In this document: positions 33,791 to 45,390 of the stretch, in pieces
How positions within the stretch are numbered: position 1 is the stretch's first letter
Layout: every line of letters starts with the position of its first letter
Source: Blasia pusilla
Lineage: Eukaryota > Marchantiophyta > Marchantiopsida > Blasiales
Assembly (NCBI GenBank): GCA_050084515.1
Contig: CM114273.1
Span: 31,806,001 to 31,870,000 of the forward strand
DNA length: 64,000 nt
Direction of reading: 5' to 3'
Made by a program: the position numbers and the translations under genes
The notes under the pieces: model-generated
What the model saw: the letters and a program-made list of their open reading frames with translations, nothing else
Told to the model about the DNA's origin: nothing
The model's database searches: none

Positions 33791-35004
33791 CTAAGTGCGA
33801 GCTTATCTCCCCCCTTCCTAACTTCTAAAATGGGTTTGAAACATAAACCCATAAGCAAAGGCTCACAAGTGGGGCCCAAAATGCTCATTAGTGGGTGATT
33901 ATGGGCTAAATAACTCACATTTTCTCTTCATTTCTTAGGTTTTTCCTCTTTTTCTTTGAGAGCAAGATAAGTTTTGGATTAGGCCCTAAATTTTCATTGG
34001 TGCCTTGAGAGCTAAGGGATTTCAAGGTTGCTAGGAATTTTGGGGAAATCCATTGCGTGCCTTTGGGGATAGTTAGATTTTGTTTGTGACCAACTTGGAT
34101 ATTTGCGCTCCTTCTTGTTTCTAAAACAAACTCTAATGTATTCCACATTAGATGAGAGGTTATGATTGTGGAACTCTCTTGTATCAATGAAATTATTTGG
34201 TGATTTTGAGATTTCTAATTTACGGTCTCAAGGTTAGATTTGTTTCATTGGCTTTCCTCAACACATCAAGGATGCGGAGGTGGCACATGTATTTCTGTTG
34301 AGTACTAAACCCTAAACTTGGATGCTCCGTTCCATCATTCAAGCTTGTGAACATTGATCCAACCATTGTTATAGCATCGCTGGTTGCTATACTTTCGATA
34401 CTTCCAAATCTCCACCTTTAGATTTCTTTCATTGGTTTAGTAGGAAATATTCCTATCTTCTTCCTCCGAGCTATATGTTAAGTGGGGTTGAGGCATCGCG
34501 AGTGGGAGATAACCGAAAGAAGTCCATTGATAGTGCCAAGAGGCAAAGAGTCAATTCTAAGAATGACTTTAACATGGCTATAAGAGAGGCATGGCTAGAC
34601 TGGTTTTTCCAACTTACATTAGAGAAGAGACAATCCTACATTTCGAGGGGTATGGGTGGTTTCCATAACTACAACTTGGAATTGCAAAAATTTTGTATGA
34701 GGGTTTCAAAGGTATGGAATTGGGAAGTCAATGCCAAAAAGGCCGAGAGGTTACGTGCATTTTGTGCCCAACTAGGTATTAACTTGGAGAGACTGTATGT
34801 CAATCTCAAGACATACAAGAAGTAGAAGCCCATTTTTGCAGAGAAAACTGTACTACAAAGATTCATTACGGAGAGGTTAAAAATGCTCAAAGTCTTTTTA
34901 AGGGACGTAATACTCTCGTGGGATAGACATTGGTAGTTCCACATGGATATATGTGGATTTTTTACAAGTATGTAGTAGTAGGACATGATCCTAGGGATAC
35001 TTTG
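33791..35004. other. Unassigned sequence with a 116-aa open frame
   Basis: No known domain. On the plus strand 34475-34825 encodes 116 residues rich in Lys, Arg and Trp (EAWLDWFFQLTLEKRQ; RAFCAQLGINLERLY), with ATG about 30 bp after a pyrimidine-rich stretch and a TAG at the end. Preceding DNA (33830-34460) has the look of an untranslated leader or LTR but matches nothing else here. It is cut on the right by the gypsy LTR at 35005. Confidence 0.35.
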
Positions 35005-36215
35005 TGTCGTGTGCCTACTCCTATTGAACGTCAAAATTTAGTGTTGCGTAAGCGTACGTTCAATATGACAGGCTCTCATAGCGGATCTGCACCAAAACAC
35101 ACTCACGTTAGTCTGGTCTGGGTCAATCTTCATTCCAACCCACCGAGTTCTCAACTTAAAATCTCATCAACATCAACCTTCTTGAGTTCTAGCTTCCAAA
35201 CACGGGCAAGTCTTCGGGGACTTGGGACAGAATTTCTGGTTAGTCAAGGTACCTAAAACGGCCTTTGCGAGCCTCGTGGTCCCAACTCTCCAAAGGATCT
35301 CACATGAACCCCGAAACCGAGACCAAAAAATATGAGTCATGGGTTGGAATCCAATAGGGACCTCCGAAATCCACTCTATTGGACTTGGTTTGGGTTTCAA
35401 ATCCCAACGCCAAAACTCTCGATCTATTCCCTGCTCTTAGGTCATCCCGCGACGCCCTAAAGTGGGGCTTGAGTCCCAAGCACTCTTGGAGATCTTCCCC
35501 TTGGAAGTACTTATGGGGATCTCCACCCTCCCCTACCATTGGGGAAGAGACACTCAAGCCCCTCTTTCTTATTGAAGAGTGAGTTACAGTCAAGCTCATG
35601 AGACACTTGAATTGCTACATTTCGTACTCACACAAAGTAGGGAAGCTTAATCTTGGTTAGTCACTTAAGCGTGATTATCTTAACTAGAGTTAGTTAATCA
35701 CAATTAGTCTAACATGAGACTATGGTTAAGATTAGGGTTAGGGTTGCTTGTACATACCCTATATAATTGAGAAGGGGATCAGCCTCCATTCATTCTCTCA
35801 TTGCAAAATTTTGTTCTCAATGGTGGTGTGTGAGTGTGAGAGCCGTTTTCCACCAATTATGCTTTTTTAGCAGATTTCTACATTTTGGCCCTCAACCCAA
35901 CTCCCGATGAAGTTGTTTTTGGCCAATATCTCAGCCTCTGCTTATTCATTTTTTGATATCTTTGATGCATTGGAAGTCGCTTTTCCAATAAGATTTCCAA
36001 TGCTATCCTATTTTTTTCAAACGCATCTTAGGACTAAAATTCATGATCCAAAACAAAATCAAAACTCCATACACTAGTCCCCTTCCAAATCCGATTCCCA
36101 CCTATTTGGCAACCAACTTCCCTAGACTCAACTTCTCTCAAGTCTTGGTTCACATTTAGTCCAGGTTTTCTAGTCTCAACCATAAACACATGAAACGCTC
36201 AACCTTGTTTGCATT
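35005..36215 (-). mobile_element. Degenerate gypsy LTR, interrupted by a copia LTR
   Basis: The reverse complement matches the chromovirus LTR (closest to 53776-54782). It starts at TGTCGTGTGCCTACTC (complement of the LTR 3' end) and runs through the GGACTTGGTTTGGGTTTC and CCCCACTTTAGGGCG-type blocks to about 35569. It resumes at TTTTGGCCCTCAACCCAACTCC (35883) and continues to ACCATAAACACATGAAACGCTC near 36200. The LTR 5' tip is missing. Many substitutions show an old insertion. Confidence 0.8.
35570..35882 (+). mobile_element. Copia-type LTR nested in the gypsy LTR
   Basis: 313 bp from TATTGAAGAGTGAG to TTTCTACA. It matches the LTR at 62935-63215 (inverted), which borders copia RNase H, and the partial copy at 62450-62660. 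Removing it restores the gypsy LTR sequence around a CCCCTCTTT/TTTTGGCCC join. Target duplication is unclear (TTTCT versus TTTTG). It contains the telomere-like ATTAGGGTTAGGGTTGC. Confidence 0.75.
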
Positions 36216-37816
36216 TTATCTCTTGTATTTCTTGCGTCTCTTCCAAGATCCCACTCGCATGGAGTTTTTCATATCGATTGTCTCACTTGGAATATTTTCA
36301 TCCATTTTGGATCCAACTTTGAGCGATACATTGAAGTTGGAGGTTGGGGAAATGCTTTATGGGGTGATGAGTGCGTAGTCTCGCCTCAAAGATGGTGGCC
36401 TCATGAATAAAGAAAAGAGCATATCAACCTCATAGCACCGAAGTTGACAACAAGGCCTAAGAATCTTCCTTTTAGCATAGCCATAGGAATCTATGCCTTA
36501 TGAATGATTATGAAAATTTTACATTATGTGACATAGAACCTTACTATCAAGGATGCCTACACAAATGTTAGATAGACTTACTTGGAAAGGATTCAAAAGT
36601 GGGAATTACTTCCAAACCCCTTTGATCGCAAAAGCCTGGAGTATCTTATTACATATATAAGAGAAAACGCAAAAATACTATGTGTGGAAATTATAGATTC
36701 GGAATTAAGACCATCTACATATGCTTGTTGAGTGTATGGTGATGGGGATTTTGTAACCATAATAGAGTGGCTATGAATCCGATTGAGGATTGTATATTTT
36801 TCACGAGAAATGTAAGACATGATTGAAAAATGTGAATCTGTGATTCTGAATGATTGTAAATGATCACGGATGTATGATCTATGGATGTATTGTGTGTCAT
36901 CGTGTCACTAGTATTGAGATACTTTCATAACGATGTTTTCCTTTTGGATTTTGGTAGAAGACAAGTTGAAGATAGAGTTGCCACCTCATGAAGACCATAG
37001 TCCTCAAAATGCAAAGGGTGACAAAAGAGGGAAAGAACCCCACCATACACTAAGACAACCAATGCCCGCTAATGTGAAGAAGAAGACGATCTCACTATCC
37101 ATCACCAAAGATGGATTGAAGTAACACTTGTAGAGCGTCGACGGTCCAAATATTCTTCAAGTAGAGTTCAAGAAGTTATGGCTCAAGTGGCCAAATTATG
37201 CGATTGGTGAATTTGCAAGGAAAGTGGGAGAAGATGAATGGAAGAAGGATTGGGCCTTGTTCAATAGCCTTGCAAGTTATGAAGACATCTCGACAAAGAA
37301 GAAGAAGTTAGTGAGCAAGGTATTTGTCAAGCTCAAAGTCGTGGAATTGATGAAGGGCATGGAGGTTTATTATGCTGATGTGGAGGATGGGTCTTGGAGA
37401 AGAGATAAGAGACCCGGAGCACAAGATGAAATATTCCCACCGATTCAGTCAAAATGACTAATCGTACATACTCCGCCAAACTTTGGAAGTATGGGCCTAT
37501 GCTTACGACATGAACATCAACCATCATCTTCTCAATGAGATGGAGGAGAGAAAAGAACGGTTCTACCATGATGAGTGTCATTAGACCAAGACTAACATGG
37601 AAACTTTGGATGGACATAGAAGAAATCCGCCAAACGAAGAGAAGATGCATGAAAAAAATGAAAACAAAGGGAAATTCAGTTGGGGGAGGAGACTTTTGAG
37701 GACCTACGTGGTATTTTGAATGACCTCAATGGAGGTCATGGTATGTTTTTTTATGGGCGTGGAGAGAATTTTGATCTCTTGTACATAGCGGCGTTATTCC
37801 CAGAACCTTTCGTGGG
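36216..37816. other. Unassigned block with short plus-strand frames
   Basis: No recognised domain. Plus-strand frames at 36190-36378, 36933-37124 (Lys-rich) and 37224-37457 (EDEWKKDWALFNSLASYED, then Lys-rich) lie in one orientation, with stops between them. They might be the decayed coding region of an unknown element; see the finding on 33.8-39.7 kb. No homology claimed. Confidence 0.3.
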
Positions 37817-38272
37817 GAGAGTGTGAGAAAATAGAAAGTGACAAAATCACTGAAATCTTTACAAAACTTAAAGATACAAAGTGGCCTAGTATGTCCGTGC
37901 ACTCATAGAAGAGCTTTGATGGAACCTGAATATAGAGATAACTCGACATACAAGAATGCGCTACCGCCGCGGCTCCCCACTATATCACTACTCGGGAAAC
38001 TAGGGTTTTTACCTATTTTTCTTTGTTTTTATTAATATAAAACTTTTCCGCCCCTATATTTTAACCCTATATTGCATCAAGGTGCGGGGCACCCTCATGC
38101 AATATAGGGTTAGATAATCCTACTAACGCTACTCCAGAAACCACCTACATCATATTACTATGACTCCTTTGACGTCTAAGTCGAAATCATCAATCTAGGC
38201 TTCTCCTCATACAAGAGGGTCGATCAGATAAATGGTGCTCAGAGAAGTGGATGTTGAGAATCCAACAGAGAG
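37817..38272 (-). mobile_element. Solo copia LTR with target duplication GAGAG
   Basis: The LTR occupies 37822-38267 (446 bp), from TGTGAGAAAATAG to GAATCCAACA on the plus strand, hence minus orientation. GAGAG flanks both ends (37817-37821, 38268-38272). It is about 35 bp longer than its relatives because of extra sequence around 38045-38095, where the CCCTATATTGCATCA segment is partly duplicated in inverted form (TGCAATATAGGG). Clean TG...CA-type ends suggest a fairly young insertion. Confidence 0.92.
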
Positions 38273-39721
38273 TGCTCTGGATAATAGCGAGGTTATGTCT
38301 CGTCTTTCACACTTGAAGAGTTTAATAAAAATTCCCAATGCACTTTTGATTTGGAATCCAAATTTATCATTTTGAAGGGGAAGCACCAATAGTTGTTTGA
38401 AGAGCACGGAAAACAAAAAAAAAAGAAAGATAGAGAGGATTGTGAACAAATCAATTGTGAGAGATGAGCTTTAGAAAAGACAAAGAGTTGTAATGGCAGA
38501 CCATACAAAGCAATTGTGGAAGGCATAGGTTGCTACGTGACAAGTACATGTAAAGCATGTTATTGGTATTTATACTTCATATTATTATCCCATTGGTGTC
38601 CAACTTGTAGACAATCTTGGTCAAGAAGACTGTATCATCTTTTTGGCACATCTTTTTGCGCGTTTGATGGTATTGCACCACCTTCGTATCGTAAGCAAAC
38701 CCAAGAGCGAGAGAATTTCACTTTTAGTTTGGGACATCGTAGCCCTCGATCCAATTATAACCCTGAAGTGAACATAGATGGGATGGTTCACAGAGAAATC
38801 CCACATCAACAAAGAATTGATCAAGCAATACGATTGTCACTCATGTGCTTCGTTGACATATACGATCGAGGAGAGCTTATTCACAAAATTTCCATAGATT
38901 TCCACAATCAAGAGGCACGCAACTTCTTCTTTGCGTAGGGGATGAATCCATAAGAAGTTCAGTATGTCCTCAATACAACTCAAAAACTTGTCCTAAACGA
39001 TCATGGAAATCCATTGGTAGATGATCTTGTCTTAAAGAGACTTGAATAGATCTTGCCACCCTTTCGTATGGCAAGATATTCCTCAAAGGAGGGAAGGAGG
39101 ATATCCACGAACATACCACTACCCTCATAGAGAGAGATTTACCTCTTTGGCTTCTTCGAGGCAGATGTTTCCAACACACCCAAAGAAAGACACAGATGAT
39201 GATAAAGTCGATGTTGTGTTGGAGAGAGAACTATTCCTCGTGGAGGGGGAACGCGCATGACTAGAGCTAGGAGAAGTGTTGGAGAAACGTATGAACTTGT
39301 GTTACATATATCCAATGATGAATCACATTAGACACAATGAGTTTGTGTTTATATCTTTGTAATGTACACAAGTATGAGGTTTCTCTCAATCCATAGATTA
39401 TTAGGCACCACCCATTTTTTTAAAAATATACGAAAGTTGTCCATGAAGTGAGTTCATGAAACATCTCTAAGTTTTCTCTAAGATTATCCTTGGGTAAGAT
39501 GGAAAGTATGATAATGGAAATATTTGTTTGATTAAAAATTTTGATAACTATATTTATTAGATTTAAATAGGTTTATGTATTTAAAAATATTTTGAATTCA
39601 TATTTTTTAAGAAGATATGATTTATTATTTAAAAAATAAGTTTTGTCCATGAAGTCTATTATGAAATTTACCCTATGGACCTGCATTAAACTGAAAAGTA
39701 TAACGAGAGGAAGAGATTTTA
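38273..39721. other. Unassigned block, possible continuation of 36.2-37.8 kb
   Basis: The plus-strand frame 38516-38938 (140 aa, with REIPHQQRIDQAIRLSLM and VDIYDRGELIHKISIDFHN) and 39042-39260 (72 aa) show no known domain. If the GAGAG-flanked LTR is removed, this joins the block to its left. The last 400 bp are AT-rich. Confidence 0.3.
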
Positions 39722-40133
39722 TGTTGGATTCTCAACATCCACTTCTATGAGCACCATTAATCTGATCGGCCCCCTTGTATGAGGAGCAGCCTATATTGAT
39801 GGTTTCGACTTAGACGTCAGAGGACTCATAGTAATATGATGTAGGTGGTTTTTGGAGTAGCGTTACTAGGATTATCTAACCCTATATTGCATCAGGACCC
39901 TGGAGGGAAAAAATTTCTATTAATAGAAATAACTAAAAATAGGTAAAGAATCCTAGTTTCCCGAGTAGTGAAATAGTCGAGAGACGTAGCGGTAGGGCAT
40001 TCTTGTATGTCGAGTTATCTCCATGTTCAGGTTCCATCAAAGCTCTTCTGTGAGCGCACGGACGGACTAGGCCACTTTGCATCTCTAAGTTTTGTAAAGA
40101 TTTCAACGATTTCGTCAATTTCTGTTTCTCACA

Positions 40134-40145
40134 TGGTATCAGAAC
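40134..40145 (+). other. Copia primer-binding site
   Basis: TGGTATCAGAAC directly after the LTR end ACA is one base off the plant initiator tRNA-Met complement TGGTATCAGAGC. Confidence 0.9.
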
Positions 40146-40205
40146 GATAGGTTTTCCATTATTTTGTATCTGGCGATCTAGTATGTTTGCGCAAAATCTT
40201 GAGAG

Positions 40206-41249
40206 ATGGCTACTTCTTCGTCAGTTCATGCTCGCCCTCCTCTGCTGGGAGAAGGGAAGTTGCATAGGTCTAACTATACATTGTGGAAGTTCAAAATGAG
40301 AGCTTTCCTCGAATCATTTGAGATTTGGGAGACAGCCACAGGGGTCGATTTGAATCCACAAGCTACTTTGAGTTCTGCATGTTCATCTTCATCTGGTGAT
40401 ATCGATCTTATTGTATTGGTGGCATGGAAACGCTGAAACGCTGATGCTCTATATGCGATTGTCACGAATGTAACTAATTCTGTCATGACTGTCATTCACC
40501 ATACGACCACTGCTGTTGAGACGTGGAACATTCTGAAGAATGAGTATGAAACGAGGAATGAGACTCAAATTCAAAATCTGGAGAATCAACTTACGTCTGA
40601 GAAATTTTCAGAAGGAGAAAGCGGGGAGCAATTTTTGATAAGGATCAAGAATCTTCAAGATCAAATGGCGTTTGTAGGAATTTCAAAGTCTAGCAAAGAT
40701 TTGGCACGTCGGTGTGTAACGATTTTTCCTCCAAGGTATGACAATTTGGTCACTGCATTGAATACTCAAGTAAGACCCACACCGCTTACTTTTGAACAAT
40801 TTAGTGCAATGTTGGTAGAAGAGGAAATGCGCTTCAAAGCGAGAGAGGGATGTGATGGAGCATTTACTGCCAACATACAGAGAGGTAGAAATCATGATTA
40901 TAGTTCAAATATCCAGAAGAAATTTCCAAGGAAACTCTTCAAATGCTTTTATTGTGGTAAGCTAGGTCATCTTATCAAAGATTATAGAAAGAGGAGTCAG
41001 GATGAGAAGAACGGTTGTTTAGGACCCAAGAAGGAGTTTGGAAATTCTGTAGAACTAGGAGAACATGAAGTAGATGCTTGGGTAGCAATCAAAGAGTTTT
41101 GCACACAGGAAAAACATTCCACTAAGTCAAATAGTGAAATGGGACAAAGGGCGTGGAGTGGTGGAAAGTTCATCCCCGTGCATTCATGTGATATAAGGAT
41201 AAATTGTGTTTTGGAGGAAAGGAGCTCAATCATATTCCATAAATATTAG
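40206..41249 (+). pseudogene. Copia Gag with damaged zinc knuckle
   Basis: Gag starts MATSSSVHARPPLLGEGK and carries the retrotransposon Gag landmarks NYTLWKFKMRAFLE, ETWNILKNEYE and LTSEKFSEGESGEQFL. A TGA at 40434-40436 splits it from the 254-aa frame 40485-41249. Near residue 150 of that frame is FKCFYCGKLGHLIKDYRKR, a CCHC knuckle whose last Cys is Tyr, which would lose one zinc ligand. No protease DSG motif follows. Non-functional. Confidence 0.88.
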
Positions 41250-41935
41250 ATAAGTAGAGAGGATCCCAAAGCATCCTCGACTTTGTGCGCAAATATTAGC
41301 AAAGCTGAACCTTCAACAAGGCAATCTCTCATCATGATACCAAAAATACAAGAGGGCCTAGAAAATTCTTCATCTAGATCTCCACCAAGCCATGTACTTC
41401 CTACGCATCATGGAGAGAAACGCTCCGCACTACAATCTCTCTTTTGGACTGATTTTGGGTCTCATTTCAAGAAATTCACGCAATCCAAAGGGAAGAAATT
41501 GATGGATTGGTCTTAGGTGGAGATGATGGAGCAGGTTGTTGAATAGAACAAGTATCTTGATTCTTGAAGCCGAGTTGATTAGGGCCAAGTTTGCAAGGAA
41601 ACAAACTTTTCTGTCTATGGGATGGACATGCCCAACAAGTCCCCTTCTTGGCCTTTTTTACTATCTTGGTCACCCGTGTGGGGTTGGGACAGGGGAATGG
41701 GTGCGGTCAACAATCAAATGGGTGTGTGTGCTATGAGGGCTTGCGTGGCCCGCAGAGGGTGGGCTCCAAGGACCATACCAAGCCCGTGCGGGCCTTGGAA
41801 TCCGCGCTCTACAAGCCCTTTGCGAGCCACTACAGGCCTACCACATACTAGTTGGGCTCAATGTGAGATACAAAATGTGTGGCAAGAACAACCGATAACT
41901 CTCTTGATTCGGTGTGGGTGGCTTGAGCCGGGGTC
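41250..41935. other. Unassigned sequence after truncated copia gag
   Basis: Frames at 41283-41516 and 41622-41975 have no recognised domain. The part after 41600 is GC-richer than the copia DNA and may be the edge of another insertion. Confidence 0.4.
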
Positions 41936-42247
41936 CAAGGTTGCATGGCGACAAAGTTTGTGTCCGCCGACTTAACTCTGTCCTATGGAAGAACTTATCC
42001 ATGTGGGCCCAACCTTCATCTTCTTTCTAATTCCCCCCACTTGCCTATATGTTCCATACTTACCCGTTTCTTCCTTCCTCCACCCCAACTCCCTCCCCCC
42101 TTATTACCTCACTCCGCCTTGACCTACTTTTCATCATCAACTAAAAGTATGGACCCCACCTCTTGTAATCTATGTTTGTGAACATGTCCAGACTTCTCTA
42201 TCCATGTCTATCCTAGGGATGGACTTGTTCATTTTTGTGCAACCATG
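41936..42247 (+). mobile_element. hAT-like MITE copy 2
   Basis: 312 bp from CAAGGTTGCATGGCGACAAAG to TTTGTGCAACCATG, with terminal inverted repeats like the copy at 52203-52500. Interior landmarks are shared: GGAAGAACTTATCCATGTGG, AAAAGTATGGACCCCACCTC and GGACTTGTTCATTTTTGTGC. No 8-bp duplication found. It is followed at once by a partial inverted copy. Confidence 0.78.
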
Positions 42248-42324
42248 TTTCAACCACACAAACATGTCTCTCCCTAGAACGAACATAAGTCCGCAAGCAC
42301 AGACTTTTTCTGTGTGCAACCTTG
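42248..42324 (-). mobile_element. Partial inverted end of the same MITE
   Basis: The reverse complement starts CAAGGTTGCACACAGAAAAA, then GTCTGTGCTTGCGGACTTAT, resembling the first 45 bp of copy 1. It lies back to back with copy 2, giving a composite whose outer ends are both CAAGGTTGCA. Confidence 0.55.
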
Positions 42325-42865
42325 GTTAGGGTGAGAGTGAAGATGAAAGTCCAACCCAACTATAAGAAGATGGTCAATGACTTGAAGGACGGGAGATAAT
42401 AGACTCTAGATATGTGGCGAGAGTCCAAGAGTTGAAGATAATGATGGAAAATTTGATGAATGTTCGCAGAAAGATTGATGGATACCGTGATGTCTTAACA
42501 TTGAAGGGGAATAAATTTTGACTGTGGATCAAGTGGACACGAATACCTATTTGGGATCCAATTGGAGGACAAATCCTACTTTGTCCCGCAACTTGCCAGA
42601 GTCGAGGTGTAAGGTATGCATCACATGTCTTGAGTTGATTGGATTGGTTCCACATGCTAGTCTTAGCATAAGTTCTTGTGTCTTTCATTTGCACTACTCC
42701 TGGGAATATGTATCCTAATCTTTAAAGTGCAGCTACCAAATTCCACTCCCCGATAATTTTCCGTGTACTTCAAGAGGCAGTCTCAAGCCGAGGAAGATCC
42801 AAAGTGGAGATGTTCCGGGGAATGTGGTGGATCCGAATCTACCTGAATATGTACAACATCATATT
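42325..42865. other. Unassigned left flank of the complete gypsy element
   Basis: No domain recognised. This DNA was continuous with 50174 onward before the gypsy insertion (see ATATT duplication). Short frames have no known family. Confidence 0.4.
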
Positions 42866-43867
42866 TGTCGCGACCCTCATGACCAAACAAGTGCCAAGCG
42901 GAACATCGGAACATTAGCGGGCTCACGCTAAGATGGTTTGCGCGTTGGAGTTGTCTCAAAGAGGAGACAAGAGACGAGACGCGAGCGAGAAGTCGCGTTT
43001 CAGATGTGATGGTCGCAACTCAGAAACCTGGACCAAACGCGGAATGAGACTTGAAAGAAGTCGAGTCTAGGAAGTGGGTTGCCAAAGGAAAGATCCGGAT
43101 TTGGAACGCCACTTGCGTTTGAGAGTTTCCGACTGTATTTATGGCCATAACTTTTAGCGCCAAGATGCGTTTGAAGCAAATAAGGGTGCGTTGGAAAGCT
43201 TATGGAGAGCCGGTTCAAACGCACTAAAGATCGCTGCAAACGCATAAGCAGCGGCCGAGATACGATCCGAAAACGACTGTAAGTGGAGTCGGGTTGAGGG
43301 CCACAATGAAGGGCCCGAACCCCTTTTTCCAAAGGGGAGGGGTTATTGGAGAACCCCAGAAGTACTAGTAAGGGGGAAGGTCTCCGAGAGTGCTTGGAAC
43401 CCAAACCCCACTTTGGGCGCCGCGGGGCGGCTCAAGGGCATGGAACGGAACGCGAGTTTGGGCGTTGGGTTGGAAAACCTGCACCAAGTCCATTGAGGCG
43501 ATTTTAGACATCCTTCTTGGATTTCACGCCGCGACTCAATTACTTGGGTCTCGGTTCGGAACTCACACGAGGACCGTTGAACATTTGGGATCGCTAGGCG
43601 TGCAAGTGCCGTTTTAGATCCCTGGACTAACCAGGAAGTCTGTTCCAAGTCTTGAAAGACTTGCCATGTGTTGGGAGCTAGGAACTAAGGAAGGTTGAAC
43701 TTGATGAGACGCCGAGTTTAGGACTCGGTGGGTTGGAACGCCGGTTGGCCAAACCCGACTAACGAGAGTGCGTGTTTGGGTGCAGATCGGCGATGAGTTC
43801 GTGACCTACTGAACGCACGCTTCCGCAACACTAAAGATTGACGTTCAAGGAGAGTAGGGGTGTGACA
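42866..43867 (+). repeat. Gypsy 5' LTR
   Basis: 1,002 bp, TGTCGCGACCC...GTGTGACA. Nearly identical to 49171-50168; changes include small indels (TCGCGACC versus TCGACC, GGAACATCGG region) and C/T changes. Confidence 0.96.
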
Positions 43868-43869
43868 AG

Positions 43870-43881
43870 TGGTATCAGAGC
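43870..43881 (+). other. Gypsy primer-binding site
   Basis: TGGTATCAGAGC, two bases after the LTR end: exact match to the plant initiator tRNA-Met primer complement. Confidence 0.95.
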
Positions 43882-44016
43882 TTATCCTTGGTGAGCGAGA
43901 ACTTGGGGTCGTGGGATCAGTCGGACGCTTGGGAAATTTCAAGGTAGCGGCTAGAATCGGACGCTCGAGGAGGGACGCAAGAAACAAGGAGGAGATCTGA
44001 GTGATTTGGCTTGGAG

Positions 44017-45060
44017 ATGGCGATCGAGGGAGAACAACCCAAGAAGCGCCGAATCAAGCGACGTGAACCGAGAGAGGAACCAATGCCGGACCGTGAAGCT
44101 ATAAAGGAGTCGGAGACTCCCGAAGAGCTGAACGCGATCGTGAGGACGCCCGATGGCGACTCCTTCCGGGCGTGGGCCCATACTCAGGGGAAAGGACGGA
44201 GTCAAGCCAGACGTTGGACTTGTTGAAGGTGTTGGTGGAGCAGATGTCCCAGCAAAGCAAGCGGATTGCCGAGTTAGAGGCCACTCGAAACCCGAATGCG
44301 GGCAAAAAGCTCGAAGATTTAACCCGCCACGCCATTTATCGGAGTGGGCGCCATGAAAGTGAAGGATTTTTACGGAATCGAATCGCACTTTGAGGCGCAG
44401 AAAGGTCGCGAGCAGACAAGGTGACGGTAGCCGTTACTTTCCTGAAGGATCATGCTCTATAATGGTGGACCGCTCAACGAGAGGAATATCTGGGCGGTGA
44501 GTCACCTTTGAGTTGGAAGGAGTTCAAGGAGTTGATTGGGGATCGGTTCACTCCGAGTACCAAGGGTTGCGTGACATGGTGGAATGCGTGCGGATGCGGC
44601 AGAGTGGTTCCTTGCGCGTATGTGAGGGAGTTTAGTGCGAAACCGACTTCTAGTCCGAAGATGGATGAGCACGCCAAAGAAGGCTATCTTCATTAGTGGA
44701 CTCAAGCCGAGCGCTAAGAAGGCCCTTCACCGAATGCCGACGTTAAGGAGACTCCGCGCGGACCTTCGAAGCTAGCGGAGCGGATTGGGGACGATGAGGT
44801 CCAAACCGAAACCCTTCGAAGTCAAAAGTTTTTTCAAGAAGTCGAAAAATAAGGAGGCGTTCAAAAAAGAGGTCGGAGTGGGGGCAAAGACGAACCAGGA
44901 GAGTCGTCGCCCGGCAAAGAAAACGAGTGGAACTTCATGCGCGGCGAAAGGAGGACAACACTCAAGACAGGAACGGCAAGGTCGTATGCTACAACGTGGG
45001 CAAACCGGGCACTGTCGAAAGGGTGTTCAAAACCGAAGGTTAGTAATGGGAGTATGATTG
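44017..45060 (+). pseudogene. Gypsy Gag, frameshifted
   Basis: Begins MAIEGEQPKKRRIKRREPRE. It changes frame near 44200 to LLKVLVEQMSQQSKRIAELE, then again through the capsid-like part (44440-44700) and a Lys-rich tail (44785-45057). The zinc knuckle position reads CYNVGKPGTVERVF: of the CCHC ligands only the first Cys is left. The protein cannot be made as one piece. Confidence 0.8.
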
Positions 45061-45099
45061 CGTTTGCTACTAAGCATCTATTGCGGGCGATATGGAGAC

Positions 45100-45390
45100 G
45101 CCCTTCAAGTCACCAAGAGGACGACAATTTGGTGTACCTAAGATCCAAGATTGTTGATCGCGATGTGTTGTTGCTCGTGGATACAAAGCCGACTCCTTCC
45201 TAAGCCCGAGAATCGTGAAGGAACTGGGCCGTCTACCTCTAAGGCGGACGAGCCCATTCGAGTGGGATTTGCAGGAGGCAAGTCTCATCGGACTTCTGAT
45301 TTGGTCTTGGGTTTGACAAAGAGGGATGCGGGTATTCGAAAGTTAAAGGAGAATTTCACCGTATCTAAATCGCGACATTGACGGAGTTTT
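45100..45390 (+). pseudogene. Gypsy protease, inactive
   Basis: Joining two frames gives LLLVDTK next to ADSFLSPRIVKELG, where the aspartic protease active site should read DTGAS followed by SFIS. Gly is replaced by Lys and a frameshift sits beside it, so activity is lost. Confidence 0.7.

Larger units (their letters stand above)
39722..41249 (+). mobile_element. Ty1/copia element, 5' part: LTR, primer site, gag
   Basis: 5' LTR 39722-40133 (412 bp, TGTTGG...CTCACA), then primer site TGGTATCAGAAC at 40134-40145 (initiator tRNA-Met type), then gag from 40206. Protease, integrase, RT and 3' LTR are not found downstream; copia homology fades after gag. Same LTR family as the minus-strand element at 31.6 kb. 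Left flank is TTTTA; the matching right end is lost. Confidence 0.92.

Noticed and set aside
42248-42324. Taking 42324 as the right end of MITE copy 2
   Set aside because: A standard end (GCAACCATG) already occurs at 42247; the extra 77 bp read better as an inverted partial copy, and no 8-bp duplication supports either end.
43390-43617. Identical 75-aa frames in both gypsy LTRs (also 49691-49918)
   Set aside because: They lie inside LTRs; identity follows from LTR identity, not protein selection.
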